Shown piece after piece: positions 17,755 through 25,368 of a stretch of DNA of 64,000 nt. The DNA comes from an uncultured Shewanella sp. GTDB lineage: Bacteria; Pseudomonadota; Gammaproteobacteria; Enterobacterales; Shewanellaceae. A program made the translations under genes and the position numbers. Each line of letters opens with the position of its first letter. The first letter of the stretch is position 1. The notes beneath the pieces were generated by a model that was not told where the DNA came from, searched no databases, and was given only the letters and a program-made list of their open reading frames with translations. The stretch spans positions 62,001 to 126,000 of the forward strand of contig CANNEE010000001.1 of NCBI GenBank assembly GCA_947503555.1, given 5' to 3'.

Positions 17755-18666
17755 ATGTTACCTCTTGTCTATCACGCCAGCTACTCTAAGCTGGCGTTAC
17801 CTTCCACTCACAGGTTTCCTATAACTAAGTACCAACACCTTTATCACTATTTGTTGGAAAACCAATTAGCGCAAGCAAAGCAATTTTATCAGCCTGAGCC
17901 CGTAGCAATTGAACCACTCTACACCCTCCATGATAAACACTATGTCGATGGTTTTATCAATAACACGCTAGATAATAAAACAATACGCCGCATTGGCTTT
18001 CCCTGGAGTGATAACTTAGTCAGTCGCACTCGCCACTCAATTGCCGGAACCGCACTTACAGCGCAACTTGCCATAGAGAACGGAATAGCACTGCATCTAA
18101 GCGGTGGTTACCACCATGCCCACAGAGAGTTTGGCAGTGGTTACTGTATTTTTAACGACCTCATCTACGCCGCTCATCAAGCTTTACAGCAGGAAGATAT
18201 TACTAAAGTACTCATTTTTGATTGCGATGTGCACCAGGGTGATGGCACCGCCACTATGGCTAAAGAGCATCCTGATATAGTTAGCTGCTCTATTCATTGC
18301 GACAGTAATTTTCCTTCCCGTAAGCCACATTCAGATTATGACATTGAAGTGAAGGCTGGCACCCAAGATTTAGAATACTTGAATATTATCGAGCAAACGC
18401 TGACATACCTGCTTCGTATCGAACAACCAGACCTGATACTTTATGATGCTGGAGTAGACATCTATCAAAACGACCGATTAGGCAAACTCGATGTTTCACT
18501 CAATGGCATTCTACAAAGAGAGAAACTAGTCCTTGATATAGCTAAAAATGCTCAAATCCCTTTGGGAGCTGTAATTGGAGGCGGCTATAGTGAAAACCCG
18601 CTAGAATTAACCCAAAGGCACAGCCAAATATTTGTTGCAGCAAATCAAATATGGTCGCAATATTAA
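17755..18666 (+). CDS. Histone-deacetylase-superfamily amidohydrolase
   Basis: 303 aa, arginase/deacetylase fold. Catalytic features are present: GGYHHAHREFGSGYCIFNDL (the histidine pair), the zinc ligands in DCDVHQGDGTA, CSIHCDSNFPSRKPHSDYDI, and the third ligand in YDAGVDIYQNDRLGKL. Bacterial members deacetylate acetylated lysines, polyamines or small amides; the real substrate here is unknown. The ATG at 17755 comes 13 nt after the DUF2057 stop, so it may be the next gene of that transcript. No signal peptide, so it is cytoplasmic. Confidence 0.88.
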   Translation: MLPLVYHASYSKLALPSTHRFPITKYQHLYHYLLENQLAQAKQFYQPEPVAIEPLYTLHDKHYVDGFINNTLDNKTIRRIGFPWSDNLVSRTRHSIAGTALTAQLAIENGIALHLSGGYHHAHREFGSGYCIFNDLIYAAHQALQQEDITKVLIFDCDVHQGDGTATMAKEHPDIVSCSIHCDSNFPSRKPHSDYDIEVKAGTQDLEYLNIIEQTLTYLLRIEQPDLILYDAGVDIYQNDRLGKLDVSLNGILQREKLVLDIAKNAQIPLGAVIGGGYSENPLELTQRHSQIFVAANQIWSQY

Positions 18667-18693
18667 ACAGTAGCAATTCACACGGAGTGTATT

Positions 18694-18981
18694 ATGCAGT
18701 TAGAAATTCGTAATTATTATGAAGTATTATTGATGGAAATACTGGCAGATGAAGGCTTATTTGAAGAGTTGCCAGAGGACTATATCGCCGACTTATCTTG
18801 CGTGACCTTAAATCAACTTCCTGTACGCTATGTTCGCCATCTAGTCGATACTTATTTCTTTGAAGACTTCAACGAGTTACAAGAAATGAAAGCCGAAATA
18901 CAGGCTGCATTGGAAAAGTCACGCGCTTTTTTAAAGGCAAATTTACATAAGAAAATGCAAGAACAACAAGAGAGTGAATAA
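18694..18981 (+). CDS. ComFB-domain protein
   Basis: 95 aa. The sequence matches the late-competence ComFB family: RNYYEVLLMEILADEG at the N-terminus, CVTLNQLPVRYVRHLVD in the middle and a charged helical tail. The name comes from Bacillus comFB, where it is not needed for transformation; some ComFB-domain proteins in other bacteria have been reported to bind cyclic dinucleotides. ATG at 18694 follows CGGAGTG, a good ribosome-binding site. It is the last gene of the rightward dinG-to-comFB group and runs toward the opposed ffs gene. Cellular role in this organism is unknown. Confidence 0.8.
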   Translation: MQLEIRNYYEVLLMEILADEGLFEELPEDYIADLSCVTLNQLPVRYVRHLVDTYFFEDFNELQEMKAEIQAALEKSRAFLKANLHKKMQEQQESE

Positions 18982-19000
18982 GATTTACTTGAAGAAATTT

Positions 19001-19103
19001 GGAGGTTCCCCTAGAGCCACACCCCGGCACACGAGTCGCTTGCTGCGGTTGCTCCCTTCCGGGCCTGGCCGAGTTCACAAGTTATCGTTGCGAGGGGACC
19101 CTA
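19001..19103 (-). ncRNA. ffs: 4.5S signal recognition particle RNA
   Basis: On the minus strand the segment contains the conserved SRP apical domain: GGCCAGGCCCGGAAGGGAGC with its GGAA tetraloop, and the matching symmetric-loop side GCAGCAAGCGAC with CGUGUGCCGGGGUG. The two ends pair (GGGUCCCC near 19101 with GGGGAACC near 19011), giving the single long hairpin of the bacterial small SRP RNA. With Ffh it targets nascent inner-membrane proteins to FtsY. Ends are estimated to a few bases from the pairing. It converges with the ComFB gene 19 bp away. Confidence 0.92.
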
Positions 19104-19227
19104 GGGTCACCATAGATTTCTAGCATCGCTAGAACGCAGAGGATTATCTACTAAGCCCCAGTTATTATCAAGGCCTTTAATTCAAGAATCTAACATTGCG
19201 AGTTTGTTTGGCGATTCAATAAACAAA

Positions 19228-19246
19228 AGCCCGCTCAAGGCGGGCT
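19228..19246 (-). terminator. Terminator after the ComEA-like gene
   Basis: A 7-bp perfect inverted repeat AGCCCGC/GCGGGCT with a 5-nt loop; on the minus strand it is followed by TTTTGTTT. It lies about 64 bp past the ComEA-like stop. The 19104-19309 gap holds nothing else I can support apart from the ffs promoter region. Confidence 0.8.
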
Positions 19247-19309
19247 AAACTTATCAGCACATATCGCACGTTGAAACTAGTTGCAAGTGCAACACTCCTT
19301 AGCTCATTA

Positions 19310-19642
19310 CTATAAGCTGATCAAAGCTCTGTTTTGCTCTATCAGTCGCTGACCTATCCCCGGAACCTTAGCAAGGGCTTCAATTGATTCAAACTTTCCA
19401 TGCTCACTACGATAATCGATAATCGCAGTTGCCTTAGCTTTACCTATGCCCTTTAACTTCACCAATTGATGCATAGGTGCGGTATTCACATTGATTTTGT
19501 CTGATATTGTTAGTGAAGGGTTAGATAAGGCCTTTTGTGCTGTAGGTTTGGCGTCATTGCTTTGAGCTGATGATACCAAGGCCAGAGACAACATAAGAGA
19601 CAAGGCTAACGGCATAGCCAATGCTGTGAATTTTAACTTCAT
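19310..19642 (-). CDS. ComEA-like helix-hairpin-helix DNA-binding protein, exported
   Basis: 110 aa. A signal peptide (MKLKFTALAMPLALSLMLSL, cleavage near SSAQS) precedes a double helix-hairpin-helix domain: INVNTAPMHQLVKLKGIGKAKATAIIDYR and a second hairpin at ALAKVPGIGQRLIEQN. Short exported HhH proteins of this kind bind double-stranded DNA in the periplasm and can draw it in during natural transformation. The ATG at 19642 follows AAGGAG at a proper distance; an in-frame TTG at 19669 would add nine residues and lacks a site. It is a single-gene transcript with its own terminator. Confidence 0.88.
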   Translation of the reverse strand: MKLKFTALAMPLALSLMLSLALVSSAQSNDAKPTAQKALSNPSLTISDKINVNTAPMHQLVKLKGIGKAKATAIIDYRSEHGKFESIEALAKVPGIGQRLIEQNRALISL

Positions 19643-19772
19643 AATCTTCTCCTTTTTCCTGTTCAGCAAGCCTAAACTCTATAGGCAGAGCCCTATCCAT
19701 ATTCCATGGCTTGCTGATCCCAATTTAGTTGAGATGATATGATGCGTCCAAAAATTACCAGCGAACCAAACT

Positions 19773-19830
19773 AAGGTTGGAGATAATAAAAAGGATTGGA
19801 AGTATTAAGAAAAGGGTTGGCAATAGTAAA
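19773..19830. repeat. Three degenerate direct repeats of about 20 bp
   Basis: Units at 19773-19790, 19791-19811 and 19812-19830 each begin AAGG, continue with TTGG and end in an A/T stretch (for example AAGGTTGGAGATAATAAA). They lie between the ComEA-like gene and the lyase terminator. Too short and imperfect to assign a function. Confidence 0.4.
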
Positions 19831-19850
19831 AAAGCGGCCTAAGCCGCTTT
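19831..19850 (-). terminator. Terminator after methionine gamma-lyase
   Basis: An 8-bp perfect inverted repeat AAAGCGGC/GCCGCTTT with a CTAA loop; on the minus strand it runs into a T-stretch. It lies 40 bp past the lyase stop. Confidence 0.85.
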
Positions 19851-19889
19851 CTCATAATCACCATGTTTAGATAAAGATAGATTATTGCT

Positions 19890-21080
19890 CTACAGCTCTG
19901 CCAATGCATCATCCAGTGCTTGAATAATGTCGTCGCTATCTTCAAGACCAACAGAAATCCGCAGTAAGCTATCCGTAATTCCCGCTTCCATCCTCGCTTC
20001 TGGCGTGTATGGGGAATGGGTCATTGACGCAGGATGTTGTATTAAGGATTCTGCATCCCCTAAACTCACGGCAATAGAGAAGAGATCGATTCGATTTACA
20101 AAGTCGATGGCTTGATCTAGCTGCGCTTTTAACTCAAAGGCAATAACACCACCAGCACGTTTCATTTGTGGCCCGATAAACTTATGCCCTGAGTGGCTTT
20201 TGAGTCCGGGGTAAAACACTTTAGCTACCTTGTCATGACCTTCTAAATACTGCGCCACTTTTTCAGCATTATCACAATGACGTTGTAGTCGCACATCTAG
20301 GGTTTTTAGTCCACGTAAAATCAGCCAAGCATCATGGGGAGAGATAACGGCACCGATATCCTTAATAATCTCAAATTTCACTTTTTCTATTTGCTCAGCG
20401 CTGCCACAAACTACCCCAGCTATTACATCCCCATGGCCATTGAGATATTTAGTCGCGCTATGAATCACAATATCGACGCCAAGCTCGATAGGACGCTGTA
20501 GCAAAGGGGTCATAAAGGTGTTATCCACCACGCTCACTAAATTGTGAGCCTTAGCAATCCCCGCTATTGCTTCAATATCAAATACATCAAGATGGGGATT
20601 AACTGGGGTCTCACAGAAAACAAGCTTAGTATTGGCCTTAATCTCAGCTTTGATGGCTTGAAGGTCGCTAAAATCAACTAAGCTTGCCTCAATACCAAAC
20701 TTGGCCAATTGATGGGTTAAAAACGCAAAGGTACAGCCATAAACGGCTTTAGATGCAATCAGGTGATCACCATGGGCAAGATTAGCTAAGAGCGCCGCCG
20801 ATACTGCGCCCATACCTGAAGCTGTCGCCGCTGCGGCTTGTGCACCCTCAAGTATGGCCATTTTCTTTTCAAGCTCGTCAGTCGTAGGGTTACCTAGACG
20901 AGTATAGATATAACCCGGTTGTTCACCCGCAAAGCGAGCACCACCTTGCTCTGCAGAATCAAATACAAAGGTAGCACTTTGATATAGTGGAGTGACTAAC
21001 GCGCCAGTTTCTTCCCTATGATGACCAGCATGAATTGCATTGGTTGCACTCTTCCAATGATTTGGCTTATGTTTTGACAT
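19890..21080 (-). CDS. megL: Methionine gamma-lyase (PLP enzyme)
   Basis: 396 aa, Cys/Met-metabolism PLP family. The Schiff-base lysine is K211 in HSATKYLNGHGD, and YTRLGNPT supplies the cofactor phosphate contact. YGCTFAF carries the cysteine (C116) that marks methionine gamma-lyases and separates them from cystathionine gamma-synthase, beta-lyase and gamma-lyase. It splits L-methionine into methanethiol, ammonia and 2-oxobutanoate. K211 and C116 fall at the same numbers as in the Pseudomonas enzyme. It is transcribed alone, with its own terminator. I see no convincing MetJ box in the 100 bp upstream. Confidence 0.9.
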   Translation of the reverse strand: MSKHKPNHWKSATNAIHAGHHREETGALVTPLYQSATFVFDSAEQGGARFAGEQPGYIYTRLGNPTTDELEKKMAILEGAQAAAATASGMGAVSAALLANLAHGDHLIASKAVYGCTFAFLTHQLAKFGIEASLVDFSDLQAIKAEIKANTKLVFCETPVNPHLDVFDIEAIAGIAKAHNLVSVVDNTFMTPLLQRPIELGVDIVIHSATKYLNGHGDVIAGVVCGSAEQIEKVKFEIIKDIGAVISPHDAWLILRGLKTLDVRLQRHCDNAEKVAQYLEGHDKVAKVFYPGLKSHSGHKFIGPQMKRAGGVIAFELKAQLDQAIDFVNRIDLFSIAVSLGDAESLIQHPASMTHSPYTPEARMEAGITDSLLRISVGLEDSDDIIQALDDALAEL

Positions 21081-21180
21081 TTAAACTACTCCCTTAATTT
21101 ACCCAATATTAGAATTATTTGAGGGTATAGGAAGTAACATACGCTTAAGTTAGCCTTGAGCTAAGCCTAGGGTGATAAAT

Positions 21181-22353
21181 TTACTTATCTAACGTTGTAA
21201 ATTCTTTGTTACGTTGACGCTTAATTGCCTGCATTGAAAAAGATTTGAGTTCAGATAATAACTCTTGATGTATTTTACTCAGCTTAGGCTTACTCTGGGC
21301 ATCAAAGACAATAGGTCTGCAAGCGGCCATCGCCTGATAGCCTAATCTAGCTGTTAACAAGCCTCCGCCTAACCCTTGTGCTAACCGTGCCGACAACTTT
21401 CCTGACATCTCAACCGACAACATCTGAGTTCCTAGATCCGCCACCAGCTCACTGGTCCCAGCATAGAGAATATTGGTAATCACGCCACGAATTAACCTGA
21501 TGCGACTCCAGTAACCTAGCTCGATACCGTAAATTTTGGCTATACGGCTTATCATAGCTTGATTACGCCAGAGAATAATGCCCATATCCAGCAGCGCCAA
21601 CGGACTTGCCGCAAGCAATAAGGCCGACTCAGCAGCAAAACGACTCACCACCTTCTTAGCTTGAATATCAAGGGGGCTTAATACTGTCTGCTCATAGAGT
21701 TTGAGTTTTTCAGCGTCGTTATGTTGATCGTTCGTTACTTGGTAATAGGCTTGCACTCGCTCAGCATCTAATGTTGACGTCAGGCGGCCAATAAGCTTCT
21801 CTGCTTCTCCCATCTGCATGCTTTGGCCTAACCTTAGAGTATCCTGCTGTATATCTTGTTGTCCTTTAAGGCGTTTTAATAGCTTAAGCTCTTTATAGAT
21901 AGCACCAATGGCCCAAGCACCACCTAAGGTCATCACACTGGTATATAAACCAAACAACAATAAATTGGTCTGCCACGCAGAAAATAGCGATAAACCGAGT
22001 TCAACTAATACCAAAATGGCTAAGCTCACCACAAACAAACGCGCCAATACAGAGCGATTGTTAGCAGATTTATTCTCAGAAATATCATCAGCTTCAAGAG
22101 AGTGTCGAGAAACAAAAGCTTGCCACTCAGGTTCTGCCATTATCGCATCAGCCTTGGCATCGAAATCTATCTCTGGCGCCTCTTCAAACTCACACTGACT
22201 GGGCTCAAAAGCGCGTTTGCCCCCAATCTCAGCGTCAGTGTGAACAGGCTCTTGAGTATGGCCTTGAGTGAATACTCGCTTACCTTTAAGGGTTGGCTGC
22301 TCAGCATCTATAACCTGTACACTCACTTTGTTCTGCGATTTAATCTGACTCAT
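21181..22353 (-). CDS. ycjF: YcjF-family (UPF0283) inner-membrane protein
   Basis: 390 aa. An acidic cytoplasmic N-terminus (about 1-110) is followed by two membrane segments (about 123-143 and 146-165) and a C-terminal domain with further hydrophobic stretches (SALLLAASPLALLDMGIILW and GLGGGLLTARLGYQAMAACRP). It belongs to the TIGR01620/UPF0283 family, whose role is unknown but which is linked with ycjX and the phage-shock genes in Enterobacteria. Its ATG overlaps the ycjX stop by 4 nt (ATGA), so the two are coupled. Confidence 0.88.
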   Translation of the reverse strand: MSQIKSQNKVSVQVIDAEQPTLKGKRVFTQGHTQEPVHTDAEIGGKRAFEPSQCEFEEAPEIDFDAKADAIMAEPEWQAFVSRHSLEADDISENKSANNRSVLARLFVVSLAILVLVELGLSLFSAWQTNLLLFGLYTSVMTLGGAWAIGAIYKELKLLKRLKGQQDIQQDTLRLGQSMQMGEAEKLIGRLTSTLDAERVQAYYQVTNDQHNDAEKLKLYEQTVLSPLDIQAKKVVSRFAAESALLLAASPLALLDMGIILWRNQAMISRIAKIYGIELGYWSRIRLIRGVITNILYAGTSELVADLGTQMLSVEMSGKLSARLAQGLGGGLLTARLGYQAMAACRPIVFDAQSKPKLSKIHQELLSELKSFSMQAIKRQRNKEFTTLDK

Positions 22354-23789
22354 TTGAGTTTATCCCCCAACAGATACTGAAGCAGGTGATCCATTCGAAT
22401 ATGATCAAAGGCCTTATTACCACCTAAACCCACCTTAGGCGGTGCAAACTGAGTAAATTCAAACCCCTGCTGCTGCCAAAATGACGCAGACGGCAAACTT
22501 CTTGGCACATCACCCGGATAAATCATCGTCTTCGAGTTGTCTTTTAAAGTGCTTCCCCTCACAACCTCAACCTGGCCATTGCCTTCTTTAACCATGCCAT
22601 GCTCGGTCGCTTTGATGGCACTTATAGCCATGGTCTCAACTTCACAACCTTCGAAACTCGCGTAATGTTGACTATGGCTGAGCATATCGCTAAGCAGCGA
22701 CAGAACATTAGCCTGCTGATCTCGCGTAATATGATCGACCTTACTGGCAGCAAACAGTAACTTATCGATTCGCGGCGCAAATAAGCGCCTAAGCAAGCTA
22801 GATTGCCCAAAGTGAAAACTCTCCATAATGGCATTAAGGGCACTTGTCATATCTTCAAATTGAGCTTTGCCTTTATTCAACGCACTAAAGCAATCAACGA
22901 GCACCAGTTGACGATCGAAGCTGGCAAAGTGATCTCGATAAAACGGCTTAACCACGATACTGATATATTCTTGATATCGACGCTTAAGCACACCGTAATA
23001 GCTACTAGAATCAAGCTTTTCGTATTCTTCTAGCGCCTGCGGCGTTGCATTTAACAGCGGGAAAAAAGCTAGCAGAGGTGCATCGGCAAACTCTCCCGGC
23101 AATAACATACGCCCAGGTTGTGCCAAATAATAACCCTGCTCATTCACAAGTTCGGTTAATAATTGCTGATAGTGAGCGGCCACTAACTTAAGCGCAGCTT
23201 CATCGGCATTTTGAGTTAAATCTAGCTTTGATAATGATTGCTTAAACCGCTCTAATGGTTCTGAATCAGGCAGTGCTGATAAACGCTGATTTTGGCTCAA
23301 ACACCACTGCTTAAAGTCCTGCTTTAACATAGGTAAATCGAGTAGCCACTCTCCAGGATAATCAACAATATCTAAGTACAAGGTTGCGGTATCCGATAAT
23401 TTTGCCAGTAAGCCTTGTTCAGGACGATATTTGATTGCCAGCCTCAATTCGGTAATGTTACGAGTCGATGCTGGCCACTGTGGAGGAGTCTGCCCTAAAC
23501 TTGCCATAGCGGAGTCATAGTCAAAGCTGGCAATGGCTAAATCAGGCTGCACTTCACGCTTAACGCCCAGTAGACGCCCTTCTCTGCTGACATGCCAAAG
23601 GGGTAAAGCGTTATGCTTAAAACTGGCACCACTGTGAAGTAATTGATTCACTAGCCCGGTAATAAAGGCGGTTTTACCTGCCCCGGCCAGACCTGTGACG
23701 GCTAATCTTAAATGTCTATCTGCACTACGACTGGCTATATCTTTAGTTTTCTCGGCAAGCTTATTTATCGAACGCTCAAATACACCCAT
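22350..23789 (-). CDS. ycjX: YcjX-family P-loop NTPase
   Basis: About 479 aa. Walker A is VTGLAGAGKTAFITGLVNQL (about 31-50); YLDIVDYPGEWLLDLPML is the DxxG-type switch motif, and ASKVDHI resembles an NKxD-type specificity motif. YcjX proteins are Ras-like GTPases or ATPases linked with the stress-responsive psp locus in E. coli; the biological function is unsettled. I use the ATG at 23789 (MGVFERS); a GTG three codons upstream (23798) is an alternative. It follows pspC after a strong terminator, so ycjXF may have their own promoter or depend on read-through from the psp operon. Confidence 0.88.
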   Translation of the reverse strand: MGVFERSINKLAEKTKDIASRSADRHLRLAVTGLAGAGKTAFITGLVNQLLHSGASFKHNALPLWHVSREGRLLGVKREVQPDLAIASFDYDSAMASLGQTPPQWPASTRNITELRLAIKYRPEQGLLAKLSDTATLYLDIVDYPGEWLLDLPMLKQDFKQWCLSQNQRLSALPDSEPLERFKQSLSKLDLTQNADEAALKLVAAHYQQLLTELVNEQGYYLAQPGRMLLPGEFADAPLLAFFPLLNATPQALEEYEKLDSSSYYGVLKRRYQEYISIVVKPFYRDHFASFDRQLVLVDCFSALNKGKAQFEDMTSALNAIMESFHFGQSSLLRRLFAPRIDKLLFAASKVDHITRDQQANVLSLLSDMLSHSQHYASFEGCEVETMAISAIKATEHGMVKEGNGQVEVVRGSTLKDNSKTMIYPGDVPRSLPSASFWQQQGFEFTQFAPPKVGLGGNKAFDHIRMDHLLQYLLGDKLK

Positions 23790-23822
23790 AATTCTCACAA
23801 TAAGGCTGGATAAAGAAAATAA

Positions 23823-23863
23823 AAAAGCGGCTGATGCCTTATGGCTATCATCGCCGCTTATTT
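23823..23863 (-). terminator. Terminator after pspC
   Basis: A long imperfect hairpin on the minus strand: GCGGCGATGATAGCC pairs with GGCATCAGCCGC across ATAA with one bulged base, followed by TTTTTTATTTT. It separates pspABC from ycjXF. Confidence 0.75.
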
Positions 23864-23870
23864 GGAATGG

Positions 23871-24266
23871 TTATAGATTATTAATTTCACGTTTCAGGTC
23901 AAAATTGTCAGACGTTACATAACGTTCTAGCTGCTGCAATCTCAACTCTAATGAGCGAAATTGACTATTTACATCCCTTAGCGCTTGCTTCGCTGGCTCT
24001 CCTGCCTGCCAGACTTTTTTCTTCACTTCGATATCTTTATGGTCAAACTTAGTGCTTTGTGTTTCAGGCTTAACATCAAGGATCATCCAAAGCAGTATAT
24101 AAAGAATAACGACAATCCCTGTACCACCCAGTAAGAAAATCGATGCTGCTAATACTCTTACTAACCAAGTTTCAAAGTTAAAGTATTCGGCGATACCTGA
24201 ACACACTCCAGCAATTTTGCCCGTTTGAGGATTTCGATATAAGGTTCTGCCATCAGCGGCTTTCAT
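23871..24266 (-). CDS. pspC: Phage-shock protein C
   Basis: 131 aa. PspC domain at the N-terminus (RNPQTGKIAGVCSGIAEYFNF) and a membrane segment (about 36-62, VLAASIFLLGGTGIVVILYILLW). The C-terminal part is charged and may be coiled coil (LELRLQQLERYV). PspC and PspB sense envelope stress and pull PspA to the membrane, releasing PspF. The gene overlaps pspB by 14 nt, which suggests coupled expression. It is the last gene before a strong terminator. Confidence 0.92.
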   Translation of the reverse strand: MKAADGRTLYRNPQTGKIAGVCSGIAEYFNFETWLVRVLAASIFLLGGTGIVVILYILLWMILDVKPETQSTKFDHKDIEVKKKVWQAGEPAKQALRDVNSQFRSLELRLQQLERYVTSDNFDLKREINNL

Positions 24267-24492
24267 GTCGACTCCTCCACTCAGGTGATTCGCTATCTAA
24301 GATGGCTTCCAAAGTCTCAATACGAGTGGCCATCTTATCAGCCTTAGTAATTAACTCATTTAATAGGTTGTACTCTTCATCGGTGAATCCCTGGCTCACC
24401 TGCCGCTTGCTGCGGTAGTGAAGAATTAACCATATTGGAGCCACAATCAACATGAAGAGTATCAGTGGCGCGACTAGTATTTCCATATCCAT
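24253..24492 (-). CDS. pspB: Phage-shock protein B
   Basis: 79 aa. One N-terminal membrane helix (about 5-26, VAPLILFMLIVAPIWLILHY, matching the PIWLxLHY motif of PspB) and a cytoplasmic coiled coil (LLNELITKADKMATRIETLE). It partners PspC as an inner-membrane stress sensor. The ATG at 24492 follows GAGGTG at good spacing. It lies 17 nt after pspA and overlaps pspC. Confidence 0.92.
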   Translation of the reverse strand: MDMEILVAPLILFMLIVAPIWLILHYRSKRQVSQGFTDEEYNLLNELITKADKMATRIETLEAILDSESPEWRSRHESR

Positions 24493-24509
24493 AATTCACC
24501 TCAGAGCAA

Positions 24510-25190
24510 TTAAGATTTCGATTTAGTTTGCTTAGCTTTAACCTTAGCTTTTAGCGCTGCTAACTCATCATTGACAGCATCTTCAGCTTGTAGCGAAGCA
24601 AATTCATCTTCAAGCTTATTCTTATTGCCCAAATCATAAGCTTCTACTTCGGCTTCTAAACCTTCCACACGACGCTCATATTGTTCAAAACGCTGCATCG
24701 CATTATCAATCTTACTTGAATCAAGTTGACGTTTCACATCAAGGCGCGAATTAGCAGTTTGTTTACGCATGATGATAGTCTTTTGACGAGACTTAGCATC
24801 CACTAGCTTCTCTTGTAGTGCTGCCACTTCATCTTTTAAACGGATAATCTGCTCTTCAACTACAACCAGCTCTTGCTCCATGGTTTCAGCTATCGCTGCA
24901 ACTTTTTGCTTTTCAACCAATGCAGCTTTAGCTAGATCTTCTCTATCCTTAGAGAGTGCAAGTTCTGCTTTATCCTGCCAATCTTGAACTTGCTCTTGCA
25001 CCTTGGCGATACGACGAAGCAGTTCTTTCTTCTCGGCAAGTACCTTTGCTGATGTTGAACGAACCTCAACTAAAGTGTCTTCCATCTCTTGGATGATTAG
25101 ACGAACCATTTTCTCAGGATCTTCAGCCTTATCTAATAATGCGCTGATGTTTGAATTAATAATGTCTGCAAAGCGAGAGAAAATTCCCAT
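24510..25190 (-). CDS. pspA: Phage-shock protein A
   Basis: 226 aa, PspA/IM30 (Vipp1) family. Nearly all coiled coil, with the N-terminal amphipathic helix (MGIFSRFADIINSNISALLD) that touches membrane lipid, followed by LDKAEDPEKMVRLIIQEMEDTLVEVR. PspA forms ESCRT-III-like assemblies on damaged inner membrane and, when free, binds and inhibits PspF. It is transcribed from a sigma-54 promoter at 25232-25248 and is divergent from pspF, the standard arrangement. Confidence 0.95.
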   Translation of the reverse strand: MGIFSRFADIINSNISALLDKAEDPEKMVRLIIQEMEDTLVEVRSTSAKVLAEKKELLRRIAKVQEQVQDWQDKAELALSKDREDLAKAALVEKQKVAAIAETMEQELVVVEEQIIRLKDEVAALQEKLVDAKSRQKTIIMRKQTANSRLDVKRQLDSSKIDNAMQRFEQYERRVEGLEAEVEAYDLGNKNKLEDEFASLQAEDAVNDELAALKAKVKAKQTKSKS

Positions 25191-25231
25191 AATAGTGTCC
25201 TCAAATTCTTTGTTAGTCTCGAATAGATTAA

Positions 25232-25248
25232 TACACTAAGCGTGCCAA
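25232..25248 (-). promoter_or_regulatory. Sigma-54 promoter of pspABC
   Basis: On the minus strand TTGGCACGCTTAGTGTA gives a perfect -24 TTGGCAC and a weaker -12 (GTGTA, with GT in place of the usual GC) at the right spacing. It lies about 41 nt before the pspA ATG. PspF sites should lie between here and pspF, around 25260-25340. Confidence 0.75.
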
Positions 25249-25368
25249 CTTTTAAAAAACCTTTATCTTCAAGGTGTTAACCATAATTTTAACTTTTTCT
25301 TTATTTTATTAACTAAGCACCCTATTATGATTTTCACCAAATGTTAGCGTTAAAGACTAAAAAATACA

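Noticed and set aside
18869-19078. ORF across the ComFB 3' end and ffs
   Set aside because: It overlaps the SRP RNA and the ComFB gene in antisense; no coding evidence.
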